64,000 bases of DNA, from assembly GCF_000269985.1 (NCBI RefSeq), contig NC_016109.1, positions 2,418,001 to 2,482,000 of the forward strand, read 5' to 3'. The translations under genes and the position numbers were made by a program. The DNA is from Kitasatospora setae KM-6054 (GTDB taxonomy: Bacteria > Actinomycetota > Actinomycetes > Streptomycetales > Streptomycetaceae). Of the stretch, positions 28,021 to 36,539 are shown piece by piece; positions within the stretch are counted from its first letter, which is position 1; every line of letters begins with the position of its first letter. Below the pieces are notes generated by a model. The model was given only the letters and a program-made list of their open reading frames with translations, was not told the origin of the DNA and searched no databases.

Positions 28021-28902
28021 GTGATCATTCGTCAGCTCAGGGACACCCCGGAGGACGCCGAGGCCGTGGACCGGGTCGCCCGGACGGCCTTCCGCGACCT
28101 CGACGGCCGGCCGCAGGACGACGCGCAGGGCCCGGCGGACGTCCGCCGCGGGATCCGCAGCCGGGCCCGCACCCGCCACCTGGCGGTCACCGACCCGGAG
28201 GGGTGCTGGATCGCCGAGCAGGACGGCGAGGCCGTCGGGGCGGCGCTGTCGCTGCGCCGCGAGGGGGTGTGGGTGCTGCCGCTGTTCGTGGTGCTGCCCA
28301 GCGCGCAGGGGCAGGGCGTGGGCCGGCTGCTGCTGGAGCGGGCCACCGCGTACGGGCGGGGCTGCCTGCGCGGCATGCTGTGCGCCTCGCCGTCCCCGGC
28401 GGCGGCCCGGCGCTACCGGCGGGCCGGGTTCACCCTGCACCCGGCGATGCGGCTGACCGGGCGGGTCGACCGGGAGCGGCTGCTCGACCCGGGCGAGATC
28501 CCGGTGCACGCGGGCAACGCGACGCACCTGCACCTGCTCGACTCGGTCGACCGGCGGGTGCGCGGCGCCGCGCACGGGCCGGACCACCGGTTCATGCTGG
28601 CGCACTACGAGGAGCTGCTGGTCGCGGACACCCTGGCCGGGACGGGCTACTGCTACCGGGACGGCGGCGAGGTCGAGCTGGTCGCCGCCACCTCCAAGCG
28701 GATCGCCGTCCGGCTGCTGCGCGAGGCGCTGGCCCGCGTCCCGGTCGGGACGGAGGCGAGCGTCTCCTTCCTCACCGCCGAGCAGGAGTGGGCGGTCGAC
28801 GTCGGCCTCGACCTGGGCCTGTCGCTGTCCACCCGGGGCTACCTGGGCCTGCGCGGAATGCGGCCGCCCGCGCCGTACGTCCCGAACGGGGGCTACCTGT
28901 AG
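28021..28902 (+). CDS. GNAT-family acetyltransferase, two-domain
   Basis: The protein has about 293 residues from the GTG at 28021 (AGGA 8 nt upstream); an ATG three codons earlier at 28012 is the alternative. The N-terminal GNAT domain (about 1-140) has LPLFVVLPSAQGQGVGRLLLERA, the acetyl-CoA loop. The second half (about 160-293) looks like a degenerate acetyltransferase fold with no clear CoA loop, as in tandem GNAT proteins. Substrate unknown. It faces the PLP decarboxylase gene tail to tail. Confidence 0.82.
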   Translation: MIIRQLRDTPEDAEAVDRVARTAFRDLDGRPQDDAQGPADVRRGIRSRARTRHLAVTDPEGCWIAEQDGEAVGAALSLRREGVWVLPLFVVLPSAQGQGVGRLLLERATAYGRGCLRGMLCASPSPAAARRYRRAGFTLHPAMRLTGRVDRERLLDPGEIPVHAGNATHLHLLDSVDRRVRGAAHGPDHRFMLAHYEELLVADTLAGTGYCYRDGGEVELVAATSKRIAVRLLREALARVPVGTEASVSFLTAEQEWAVDVGLDLGLSLSTRGYLGLRGMRPPAPYVPNGGYL

Positions 28903-28918
28903 GCCGGCCGGGCCGGTC

Positions 28919-30286
28919 TCACGCCATGGTGGCGAGGATCTCCTCGACCGTCTCCATCGTGGTGCCCGGGTGCAGGAAGGCGAAGCGGGCGACGGTCTCG
29001 CCGTCCCAGCCGGTGGGGGTGACGAAGCCGATCTGGTCGGCGAGCAGCCGGCGGGACCAGCGGTAGTAGTCGTCGTGGGTCCAGCCCTTGCGGCGGAAGC
29101 AGACGGCGGAGAGCTGCGGGTCGTGCAGCAGTTCGAGGTGCTCGGTGTCGCGGATCAGCCGGGCGGTGTCGCGGGCGAGGCGGAGGCCGGCCTCGATCGC
29201 GTCGGTGTACGCCTGGACGCCGTGGACGGCGAGCGAGAACCAGAGCGGCAGGCCGCGGGCGCGGCGGGTGAGGTGGTAGGCGTAGTCGGTGGGGTTCCAC
29301 TCGTCGCCCTCGGTGTGCAGGACGTCCAGGTAGGAGGCGTCCTGGGTGTGGACGGCGCGGGCCAGGCGCGGTTCGCGGTAGAGCAGCGCGGCGCAGTCAA
29401 AGGGGGCGAACAGCCACTTGTGCGGGTCGACGACGAAGCTGTCGGCGTGCTCGATGCCGGCGTAGCGGTCGCGGATGGAGGGGGCGAAGAGGCCGGCGCC
29501 GCCGTACGCGCCGTCGACGTGGAACCAGAGGTCGTGGTCGCGGGCGACCTCGGCGATGCCGGCCAGGTCGTCGATGATGCCCTCGTTGGTGGTGCCGGCG
29601 GTGCCGACGACGGCGATGACGGTCTCGGGGTGGGGGTCGGCGGCGAGGGCGGCGCGCAGCGCGGGGCCGGTGAGGCGGCGGTCGACGGCGGGGACGAGGA
29701 GGGGCTCGACGCCGATGATGTTGAAGGTGTTCTTGACCGAGGAGTGCACCTGGTCGGCGACGGCGATCCGCAGCCGGGCCTCCGGCCCGACGCCGAGCCG
29801 GCGCCTCGCGGTGTCGCGGGCGACGACGAGGGCGGAGAGGTTGCCGGCCGAGCCGCCGGAGACGAAGGTGCCGCCGGCGCTCGCGGGCAGGCCGGCCCGG
29901 TCCGCTATCAGCCGGAGCACCTGGTTCTCGGCGGCGATCGCGCCGGCCGCCTCCAGCCAGGAGATGCCCTGCAGGGAGGCGCAGGAGACCACCATGTCGA
30001 AGAGCAGCGCGGCCTTGGTCGGGGCGCAGGGGATGAAGGAGAGGTAGCGCGGGCTGTCGGCGGAGATGACGGCGCGGGAGAGCTCGTGGTCGTAGAGCTT
30101 GAGCACGTCGGCGGGGTTGTTGCCGTGGTCGTTCAGCAGCCCGGCGAGGGCCTCCCGCAGGTGGGCGCCGTCGCCGGGGTGGTCGAGCGGGACGGGGTCG
30201 TACTGCAGGCGTTCGCGCATGTAGCCGAAGACCAGGTCGACCAGTTCGTTGTCCGGCTTGTGCATGCGGTCGGGGGCTGCGTACAC
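28919..30286 (-). CDS. PLP-dependent (group II) amino acid decarboxylase
   Basis: The protein has 455 residues. The GTG start has GAGGA 6 nt upstream. It is a fold-type I group II decarboxylase related to aromatic-amino-acid, glutamate and diaminobutyrate decarboxylases: FVSGGSAGNLSALVVAR, VGTAGTTNEGIIDD, WFHVDGAYGG and VVDPHKWLFAPFDCA with the PLP Lys. It converts an amino acid to its amine, but the substrate cannot be told by eye. An Lrp-type regulator lies upstream on the same strand (145-bp gap) and may control it in response to an amino acid. Confidence 0.9.
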   Translation of the reverse strand: MYAAPDRMHKPDNELVDLVFGYMRERLQYDPVPLDHPGDGAHLREALAGLLNDHGNNPADVLKLYDHELSRAVISADSPRYLSFIPCAPTKAALLFDMVVSCASLQGISWLEAAGAIAAENQVLRLIADRAGLPASAGGTFVSGGSAGNLSALVVARDTARRRLGVGPEARLRIAVADQVHSSVKNTFNIIGVEPLLVPAVDRRLTGPALRAALAADPHPETVIAVVGTAGTTNEGIIDDLAGIAEVARDHDLWFHVDGAYGGAGLFAPSIRDRYAGIEHADSFVVDPHKWLFAPFDCAALLYREPRLARAVHTQDASYLDVLHTEGDEWNPTDYAYHLTRRARGLPLWFSLAVHGVQAYTDAIEAGLRLARDTARLIRDTEHLELLHDPQLSAVCFRRKGWTHDDYYRWSRRLLADQIGFVTPTGWDGETVARFAFLHPGTTMETVEEILATMA

Positions 30287-30431
30287 GGGTGTCCTCTTCG
30301 CTGCGGGCGGTGCTGGGGGCTTGATCAGCGTAGGCAGCGGGGGTGGGCGGGCGCGCGTCGGAACGCGGCCGTCCGGGGCGGGTTTCCTGCGTGTTCGGGC
30401 GGGGGCGCGCAGGAAAGCTGCGCGGGGTGGG

Positions 30432-30905
30432 TCAGAGCAGCTGGGAGAGGACCACGGAGGAGCGGCTGCGCTGGACGCCGGGCTCCTTGCGGATGCGTTC
30501 GATGACGGCTTCGAGGTGGCGGGTGTCGGCGGCGCGCAGGTGGACGAGCGCGTCGGGGTCGCCGGTGACCGTCCAGGCGGCGGCGACCTCGGGGAACTGG
30601 CGCAGGGTGGCGAGCAGTTCCTCGGGCGAGGTGCGGGCGCGGCAGTAGACCTCGACGAACGCCTCGGTGCGCCAGCCGAGCAGCGCGGGGTCGAGGACGA
30701 CGGTGAAGCCGCGGACCGCGCCGCGCGCCCGCAGCCGGTCGATCCGGCGGCGGACGGCGGTGGCGGAGAGGTTGGCGAGCAGGCCGATCTCGGCGTAGGA
30801 GGCCCGGCCGTCGCGGCTGAGGTGTTCGATCAGCAGCCGGTCGGTGTCGTCGAGGTCCGGCCGGACGGGCCCGGGGTCGGGATCGGGCGGCCGGTGGCTG
30901 CTCAT
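30432..30905 (-). CDS. Lrp/AsnC-family transcriptional regulator
   Basis: The protein has 157 residues: N-terminal winged helix (LDDTDRLLIEHLSRDGRASYAEIG to SATAVRRRIDRLRARGAV) and C-terminal RAM domain (FVEVYCRAR to AWTVTGDPDALVHLRA). It reads in the same direction as the decarboxylase downstream. Such proteins are amino-acid-sensing octamers. Control of the adjacent decarboxylase gene is the simplest expectation. Confidence 0.9.
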   Translation of the reverse strand: MSSHRPPDPDPGPVRPDLDDTDRLLIEHLSRDGRASYAEIGLLANLSATAVRRRIDRLRARGAVRGFTVVLDPALLGWRTEAFVEVYCRARTSPEELLATLRQFPEVAAAWTVTGDPDALVHLRAADTRHLEAVIERIRKEPGVQRSRSSVVLSQLL

Positions 30906-30989
30906 GGCGGGGCTCCACGGGAGTGAGGGTGAGGGTGGGCGGCCGAAACGGTTCCGCGGGCCCCATTCTCGCGGACGGCCCGGCCGGGG

Positions 30990-31916
30990 TCAGTCCACCA
31001 GCAGGACGATCTTGCCGCGGGTGCGGCCCTCGGCGTTGAGGGCCTGGGCGGAGGCGGCCTGGCTGAGCGGGAAGGTGCAGGCGACCGGGACGGTGAGCAG
31101 GCCGTCCTCGGCGAGCCGGGCGACGGCGGCGAGGTCCTCGGGGTCGGGGCGGGTGAAGACGTAGCGGCCGCCGCGGGCGGTGACGGTGTAGTCGACCACC
31201 GAGGCGATCCGGGCGGGGTCCTTGAGCAGGCCGATCGAGGTCTCGACGGCGTCGCCGCCGATCAGGTCGAGCGCGGCGTCGACGCCTTCGGGGGCCAGCG
31301 CGCGGACCCGGTCGGCGAGGCCGGGGCCGTACTGGACGGGTTCGACGCCCAGGCCGCGCAGGAAGGTGTGGTTGTGCTCGCCGGCGGTGCCGATCACCCG
31401 GGCGCCGAGCGCGACGGCGACCTGGCAGGCGATCGAGCCGACGCCGCCGGCCGCGGCGTGGATCAGCACGGTCTCGCCGCGGCGCAGCCCGAGCGCGTGG
31501 ACCAGGGCCTGCCGGGCGGTGAGCCCGGCGGTGGGCAGGCCGCCGGCCTGGGCCCAGTCGAGGGAGGCGGGCTTGCGGGCCAGGGTGCGGACGGGGGCGG
31601 CGACGAGTTCGGCGTAGGTGCCGCGCTCGATGACGTCCTTGCGGACGTAGCCGATGACCTCGTCGCCGGGGGCGTACTCGGTGACGGCGCCGCCGACGGC
31701 CTGCACGACGCCGGCCAGGTCGAAGCCCATGACCAGCGGGAAGTGCGAGTCGAGGACGCCGTCGAGGTAGCCCTCGCGGATCTTCCAGTCGACGGGGTTG
31801 ACGCCGACGGCCCGGGTGCGGACGAGTACGGTGTCGGGGCCGACCTTCGGGTCGGGGAGCTCGGTGTACTCGGCCACGTCGGGGCCGCCGTAGCGGTGGA
31901 TCGCGATTGCCTTCAT
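30990..31916 (-). CDS. Zinc-free MDR-family NADPH:quinone oxidoreductase-like protein
   Basis: The protein has 308 residues. It shows the MDR pattern: GVNPVDWKIREG, MGFDLAGVV, the IHAAAGGVGSIACQVA nucleotide-binding loop and a final GRTRGKIVLLVD. No structural zinc cysteines are present. These enzymes reduce quinones or enones with NADPH. The ATG was chosen for homology; the SD is weak (GGAG only 2 nt away). It is divergent from nadA. Confidence 0.85.
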   Translation of the reverse strand: MKAIAIHRYGGPDVAEYTELPDPKVGPDTVLVRTRAVGVNPVDWKIREGYLDGVLDSHFPLVMGFDLAGVVQAVGGAVTEYAPGDEVIGYVRKDVIERGTYAELVAAPVRTLARKPASLDWAQAGGLPTAGLTARQALVHALGLRRGETVLIHAAAGGVGSIACQVAVALGARVIGTAGEHNHTFLRGLGVEPVQYGPGLADRVRALAPEGVDAALDLIGGDAVETSIGLLKDPARIASVVDYTVTARGGRYVFTRPDPEDLAAVARLAEDGLLTVPVACTFPLSQAASAQALNAEGRTRGKIVLLVD

Positions 31917-32097
31917 GGCTCCAGCCAACCCGACGGTGCGGCGGGTCCTCGCGTCGGAGGCAGCCATCCCGGTGAGCGGTTCTCGTCACATCGACAGGAC
32001 GTCCATCGTCCGGGTGACGGGAAGCGGTTATCATAGATAGCGTCAGATAGACGAGAAGGCTGGTGAAGATCCGGCCGCACCTGGAGGGCAGCCGCCC

Positions 32098-33279
32098 GTG
32101 AGCACCACCACCGAGACCTACGGCACCGACCCCGCGCCCTCGCCGCTCGCCCTGCTGCTGCTCGGCCGGGAGGCCGACCCGAACAGCGAGCGCGGCGTCG
32201 AGTGCCCCGGCGACCTGCCCGCCGCCTCCGACCCCGACCTGGTGGCGCGCGCCCGCGCCGCGAAGGAGAAGCTCGGCGACCGGGTCTTCATCCTGGGCCA
32301 CCACTACCAGCGCGACGAGGTGATCGAGTTCGCCGACGTCACCGGCGACTCGTTCAAGCTCGCGCGGGACGCCGCGGCCCGGCCCGAGGCCGAGTACATC
32401 GTGTTCTGCGGCGTGCACTTCATGGCCGAGTCCGCGGACATCCTCACCTCCGAGCGCCAGCGGGTCGTGCTGCCCGACCTGGCGGCCGGCTGCTCGATGG
32501 CCGACATGGCCACCGCCGAGCAGGTCGCCGAGTGCTGGGACGTGCTGACCGAGGCGGGCGTGGCGGACGCCACCGTGCCGGTGTCGTACATGAACTCCTC
32601 GGCCGACATCAAGGCGTTCACCGGCCGGCACGGCGGCACCATCTGCACCTCGTCCAACGCCAAGCGGGCCCTGGAGTGGGCCTTCGAACAGGGCGAGAAG
32701 GTGCTGTTCCTGCCGGACCAGCACCTGGGCCGGAACACCGCGGTGCTGGAGATGGGCGTCCCGCTGGACGAGTGCGTGCTCTACAACCCGCACAAGCCGA
32801 ACGGCGGGCTGACCGCCGAGCAGCTGCGGGACGCGAAGATGATCCTGTGGCGCGGGCACTGCTCGGTGCACGGCCGGTTCAGCGTGCAGTCGGTGGACGA
32901 GGTCCGCGAGCGGATCCCGGGCGTGACCGTGCTGGTGCACCCGGAGTGCAAGCACGAGGTGGTCACCGCCGCCGACATGGTGGGCTCGACCGAGTACATC
33001 ATCAAGGCGCTGGACGCCGCCGAGCCCGGCTCGAAGTGGGCGATCGGCACCGAGCTGAACCTGGTCCGCCGGCTGGCCAAGGCGCACCCGGACAAGGAGG
33101 TCGTCTTCCTCGACCGCACGGTGTGCTTCTGCTCGACCATGAACCGGATCGACCTGCCGCACCTGGTGTGGACGCTGGAGTCGCTGGCCGAGGGCCGGGT
33201 CCCCAACGTGATCACGGTGGACGCCGAGACCGAGAGGTACGCCAAGGCCGCGCTGGACCGGATGCTGGCCCTGCCGTAA
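32098..33279 (+). CDS. nadA: Quinolinate synthase A
   Basis: The protein has 393 residues from a GTG. It condenses iminoaspartate with dihydroxyacetone phosphate to give quinolinate in NAD synthesis, using a [4Fe-4S] cluster. Key parts: HHYQRDEVIEFAD, CGVHFMAESADIL (first Cys), YNPHKPNGG, HPECKHEV and RTVCFCSTMNRIDLPHL. It is not accompanied by nadB or nadC in this window. The leader (31968-32097) contains an AT-rich patch with repeats of GATAG (TATCATAGATAGCGTCAGA) that may be a promoter or a repressor site, not identified. Confidence 0.95.
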   Translation: MSTTTETYGTDPAPSPLALLLLGREADPNSERGVECPGDLPAASDPDLVARARAAKEKLGDRVFILGHHYQRDEVIEFADVTGDSFKLARDAAARPEAEYIVFCGVHFMAESADILTSERQRVVLPDLAAGCSMADMATAEQVAECWDVLTEAGVADATVPVSYMNSSADIKAFTGRHGGTICTSSNAKRALEWAFEQGEKVLFLPDQHLGRNTAVLEMGVPLDECVLYNPHKPNGGLTAEQLRDAKMILWRGHCSVHGRFSVQSVDEVRERIPGVTVLVHPECKHEVVTAADMVGSTEYIIKALDAAEPGSKWAIGTELNLVRRLAKAHPDKEVVFLDRTVCFCSTMNRIDLPHLVWTLESLAEGRVPNVITVDAETERYAKAALDRMLALP

Positions 33280-33300
33280 CGATTCGGCGGACGGTGTGAA

Positions 33301-33329
33301 AGGGCGGGCCCCCGGTGGGGGCCCGCCCT
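33301..33329. terminator. Bidirectional terminator, nadA / psp genes
   Basis: A perfect 13-bp GC stem (33301-33313 with 33317-33329) with a 3-nt loop lies between convergent genes. Confidence 0.85.
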
Positions 33330-33351
33330 GCTGTCACGTGTGGCGCCCGAA

Positions 33352-33645
33352 CTACTCCGGGAGGCCGGGGATCAGGCCGTCGCCCTCGTCCCGCAGGAGT
33401 TCGCGGACCTGCTCCAGGGACGCCTCGGCGTCCGGCAGGATCAGGTCGGACGGCTCCAGCGACTCCGGCGGCAGCGGCGTGCCCACCTCGCGGACCGCCG
33501 CCAGCAGGGTGCCGAGCGCCGACCTGAAGGCCGCCTCGTCCCCCGCCTCGACGGCCTGGAGCAGGTCGTCGTCCAGCTGGTTCAGCCGGTTCAGGTCGGC
33601 CTCGGCGACCTCGAACTGCCCCTCACCCAAGACCCGCATGATCAT
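33352..33645 (-). CDS. PspA-associated protein PspAA
   Basis: The protein has 97 residues. It begins MIMRVLGEGQFEVAEADLNRLNQLDDDLLQAVEAGDE and ends in an acidic tail. This small domain accompanies PspA in many actinobacteria and archaea and is called PspAA. It follows pspA by 28 bp on the same strand, so the two form an operon. Its role is presumed to be in tuning the envelope-stress response; the mechanism is not established. Confidence 0.8.
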   Translation of the reverse strand: MIMRVLGEGQFEVAEADLNRLNQLDDDLLQAVEAGDEAAFRSALGTLLAAVREVGTPLPPESLEPSDLILPDAEASLEQVRELLRDEGDGLIPGLPE

Positions 33646-33673
33646 GCTGGTGCTTCTCCCCTGCTCCCGGCGC

Positions 33674-34462
33674 TTACTTCTGGTAGTTGATGGTGGGCGG
33701 CGGGGTGTCGTTCTTCCCCTGCTCGATCGCCTGCGGCTGGGAGGCGGGGCTGCCGCCGGTCAGCTCGGCCTTCATCCGGGCCAGCTCCAGCTCGACGTCG
33801 CTGCCGCCGGCCACCCGCTCCAGCTCGGCCTCGATGTCGTCCTTGCGGCCGAGGCCGCTGGCGTCGTCGAGCGCGCCGGAGGCCAGCAGCTCGTCGATCG
33901 CGCCCGCGCGGGCCTGCATCTGCGCGGTCTTGTCCTCCGCGCGCTGGATCGCCAGGCCGACGTCGCCCATCTCCTCGGAGATGCCGGAGAAGGACTCCGC
34001 GATCCGGGTCTGCGCCTGCGCGGCGGTGTAGGTGGCCTTGATGGTCTCCTTCTTGGTGCGGAAGGCGTCCACCTTGGCCTGGAGGCGCTGGGAGGCGAGC
34101 GTGAGCTTCTCCTCCTCGGCCTGCAGGGCCTGGTACTGCGTCTCCAGGTCGGTGATCTGGGACTGCAGGTTGGCCTTGCGGGTGAGCGCCTCGCGGGCGA
34201 GGTCCTCCCGGCCGAGGGAGAGCGCCTTGCGGCCCTGGTCCTCGTACTTGGCGGACTGCTGCTGCAGCTGGGTCAGCTGGAGCTCCAGGCGCTTGCGGGA
34301 GGTGGCCACGTCGGCGACGCCCCTGCGCACCTTCTGCAGCAGTTCCAGCTGCTTCTGGTAGGAGTAGTCGAGCGTTTCGCGCGGGTCCTCCGCCCGGTCC
34401 AAGGCCTTGTTCGCCTTGGAGCGGAAGATCAGCCCCATACGCTTCATGATTCCGTCGCTCAT
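33674..34462 (-). CDS. pspA: Phage shock protein A (PspA/IM30/Vipp1 family)
   Basis: The protein has 262 residues from the ATG at 34462 (GAGG close upstream; MKRMG five codons later is the alternative). It is almost entirely coiled coil: IMKRMGLIFRSKANKALDRAEDP at the start is the membrane-binding amphipathic helix, followed by KQLELLQKVRRGVADVATSRKRLE and further helices, and a Gly/Pro/Thr tail. It assembles on stressed membranes and protects the proton motive force. The gene pair PspA-PspAA is divergent from the DUF3043 gene. Confidence 0.93.
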   Translation of the reverse strand: MSDGIMKRMGLIFRSKANKALDRAEDPRETLDYSYQKQLELLQKVRRGVADVATSRKRLELQLTQLQQQSAKYEDQGRKALSLGREDLAREALTRKANLQSQITDLETQYQALQAEEEKLTLASQRLQAKVDAFRTKKETIKATYTAAQAQTRIAESFSGISEEMGDVGLAIQRAEDKTAQMQARAGAIDELLASGALDDASGLGRKDDIEAELERVAGGSDVELELARMKAELTGGSPASQPQAIEQGKNDTPPPTINYQK

Positions 34463-34666
34463 GGGCCTCGATAGCCCCCTTCTTCGGGCCTGGGTTTGCG
34501 TCTCGTGACAGGTCGAGTGTATGCGCGGTGCGGGCACCGGCGCAGTGCACCGGCCTGCAACAATGCTGCTACAGCGGACGGCCGTTCGGCATCGTCCTCA
34601 CGATCGATATCGGTTCGCGTCCGGGGGCGCGCCGGAAAGCCGCCGGTCAACCCGTACGCTGGGAGT

Positions 34667-35269
34667 GTGTTCCGACGCCGCTCTGATGAATCCGCCGCCT
34701 CCTCCTCCACCGTCACCCTGACGAAGGAGGACGAGAAGCAGGCCCGCGACCCGCAGGCTCCCAAGGGCCGGCCCACGCCCAAACGCAGTGAGGCCGAGGC
34801 CAACCGGAAGACCCGGGTCACCGTCCCCAAGGACCGCAAGGAGGCCGCCAAGCAGGCCCGCGAGCGGATGCGCGCCGAGCGCGAGAAGCAGCGCACCGCG
34901 CTGCTGGAGGGCGACGAGCGCGCCCTGCCCGCGCGCGACAAGGGGCCGGTGCGGCGCTACGTCCGCGACTTCATCGACTCCCGCTGGGTCACGGCCGAGT
35001 TCTTCCTGCCGTACGCGGTCGTCGTGCTGGTGCTCAGCATCACGAAGATCAACTACCTGCAGCTGCTCTCCACGCTGCTGTTCATGGTCTTCTTCGTGGT
35101 CGTCATCCTGGACTTCGTCCGGATCGGCTTCACGCTGCGCAAGAACCTGGCCGAGCGCTTCCCCAACCAGGACACCCGCGGCGCGGTCATGTACGGCCTG
35201 ATGCGCACCCTGCAGATGCGCCGGCTGCGGCTGCCCAAGCCGATGGTCAAGCGGGGCGAGCGGCCCTGA
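34667..35269 (+). CDS. DUF3043 membrane protein
   Basis: The protein has 200 residues. A long charged, Lys/Arg/Glu-rich N-terminal region (about 1-100) precedes two closely spaced membrane helices (about 112-130 and 133-155) and a basic C terminus. This is the actinobacterial DUF3043 layout. The GTG start lies 6 nt after TACGCT (34655-34660), indicating a leaderless transcript. Its stop TGA overlaps the proposed CTG start of the methyltransferase gene (CTGA). Function unknown. Confidence 0.8.
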   Translation: MFRRRSDESAASSSTVTLTKEDEKQARDPQAPKGRPTPKRSEAEANRKTRVTVPKDRKEAAKQARERMRAEREKQRTALLEGDERALPARDKGPVRRYVRDFIDSRWVTAEFFLPYAVVVLVLSITKINYLQLLSTLLFMVFFVVVILDFVRIGFTLRKNLAERFPNQDTRGAVMYGLMRTLQMRRLRLPKPMVKRGERP

Positions 35270-36180
35270 CCGCGGAAGCCGTTCCGCCGTACTGGGCCCC
35301 GCCGGCGCAGCAGCCGGTCGGGGCCTTCGGCGCCGGCATCCCCCCGCAGCAGGGCCTCCCGCAGCAGAACTTCGCCCCGCGGGGGCGGCACGGGCGGCTG
35401 CCCGCGCGCGGCGGGCCGTACCACAGCGGGGCCGGTGAGTGGCTGGAGCGGCACGGCGGGCTGCACAACCTGGTCCGCCAGGAGCTGGTCACCCGGCAGC
35501 TGGCCGAGCAGCTGACCCGCGGCGTCGCGCTGCGGGTGCTGGACGTGGGCTGCGCCGAGGGCGTCCAGGCGCTCCGGCTGGCCCGGGCCGGCCACTTCGT
35601 CACCGGCATCGACCCGGACCCGACCACCCTCGGCGTCGCGCACCAGGCGCTGGCCGCCGAGCCGGCGGAGGTCCGCGAGCGGGTCCAGCTGCTGACCGGC
35701 GACGGCCACCAGGTGGGCCGCTGGTTCGGGCCGCGCAGCTTCGACCTGGTGCTCTGCCACGGCACCCTGATGTACCTGCCGGACCCGGAGCCGATGCTCG
35801 CCTCGGTGGCGCGCATCCTGGCCCCGGGCGGGCTGCTCTCGCTGCTGGTCCGCAACGGCGACGCGCTGGCCATGCGGGCCGGGCTGATGGGCGACTGGCG
35901 GGCCTGCCAGGACGCCTTCGACTCCACCCGGTACACCAACCGGCTCGGCCTGCCCGCCCGCGCCGACCGGCTCGCCGAGCTGGGCGGCACGCTGGCCGGC
36001 TTCGCCGTCCCCGTCCGCCACTGGTACGGCGTGCGGGTCTTCACCGACACCATGCCGGACGAGGCGGCCCCGGTCGACGGCCGGCAGCTCGCCCAGCTGC
36101 TGGACGCCGAGGAGCGGGCCGGCAAGCAGGACCCGTACCGGCAGGTCGCCGCGCTGCTGCACGTGGTCGCCGGGAAGTGA
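35266..36180 (+). CDS. SAM-dependent methyltransferase with CTG start
   Basis: The protein has 304 residues if read from CTG at 35266. The class I methyltransferase motif I is RVLDVGCAEGVQALRLA, followed by GIDPDPTTL, FDLVLCHGTLMYLPDP and LAPGGLLSLLVRNG. The first ATG/GTG/TTG in this frame is GTG 35536, which is inside motif I and would destroy the SAM site, so the start must be earlier; CTG at 35266 overlaps the upstream stop as CTGA, with GGGGCGAG 7 nt before. Residues 1-60 are Pro/Gln/Gly rich. It is related to CmoM-type methyltransferases; target unknown. Confidence 0.8.
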   Translation: MTAEAVPPYWAPPAQQPVGAFGAGIPPQQGLPQQNFAPRGRHGRLPARGGPYHSGAGEWLERHGGLHNLVRQELVTRQLAEQLTRGVALRVLDVGCAEGVQALRLARAGHFVTGIDPDPTTLGVAHQALAAEPAEVRERVQLLTGDGHQVGRWFGPRSFDLVLCHGTLMYLPDPEPMLASVARILAPGGLLSLLVRNGDALAMRAGLMGDWRACQDAFDSTRYTNRLGLPARADRLAELGGTLAGFAVPVRHWYGVRVFTDTMPDEAAPVDGRQLAQLLDAEERAGKQDPYRQVAALLHVVAGK

Positions 36181-36239
36181 CCGGCGGGGAGTGACCGGCG
36201 GGGAGTGACCGCCGCCGGCCGGGGTCGGGACCGGGTCCG

Positions 36240-36440
36240 CTACGCCTCGTGCAGGCTCATCGGGTAGACGTCCCGGCCGTCCTCGACCAGGACGACCCGG
36301 TCGACCCCGCCGTCCAGCAGGGTCTTCCACTCCTCGCCGATCCAGGACTCGGCGTCGCCCTGGCTGGAGAACTCCTCGACGCCGTCGGCCGGCTCCACCA
36401 CGGTGCCGTCGTTCTTCTCGTACCGCCAGGTCCACACCAT
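36240..36440 (-). CDS. Small conserved actinobacterial protein
   Basis: The protein has 66 residues, MVWTWRYEKNDGTVVEPADG to VYPMSLHEA, with a good SD (GGAGGA, 8 nt) and clear coding bias. It is Trp-rich and acidic, and looks like a single compact domain. It does not match any enzyme. It is divergent from cobU. Function unknown. Confidence 0.75.
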   Translation of the reverse strand: MVWTWRYEKNDGTVVEPADGVEEFSSQGDAESWIGEEWKTLLDGGVDRVVLVEDGRDVYPMSLHEA

Positions 36441-36539
36441 GCCGGGCTCCTCCGCGAATCGTGCCGCCGGTTACTGGGTTCGTGACGGTAGCGTGCCCAC
36501 CCGGCGAGGGGGCGAAGCTCCGTCCGGCAGGATGATCGC

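Noticed and set aside
30325..33162. A minus-strand frame of 945 codons over the Lrp, oxidoreductase and nadA genes
   Set aside because: Composition is antisense-like and nadA and the other genes in that stretch are secure.
36441..36539. Cobalamin riboswitch expected upstream of cobU
   Set aside because: The gap is under 100 bp and contains no recognisable B12-box sequence.
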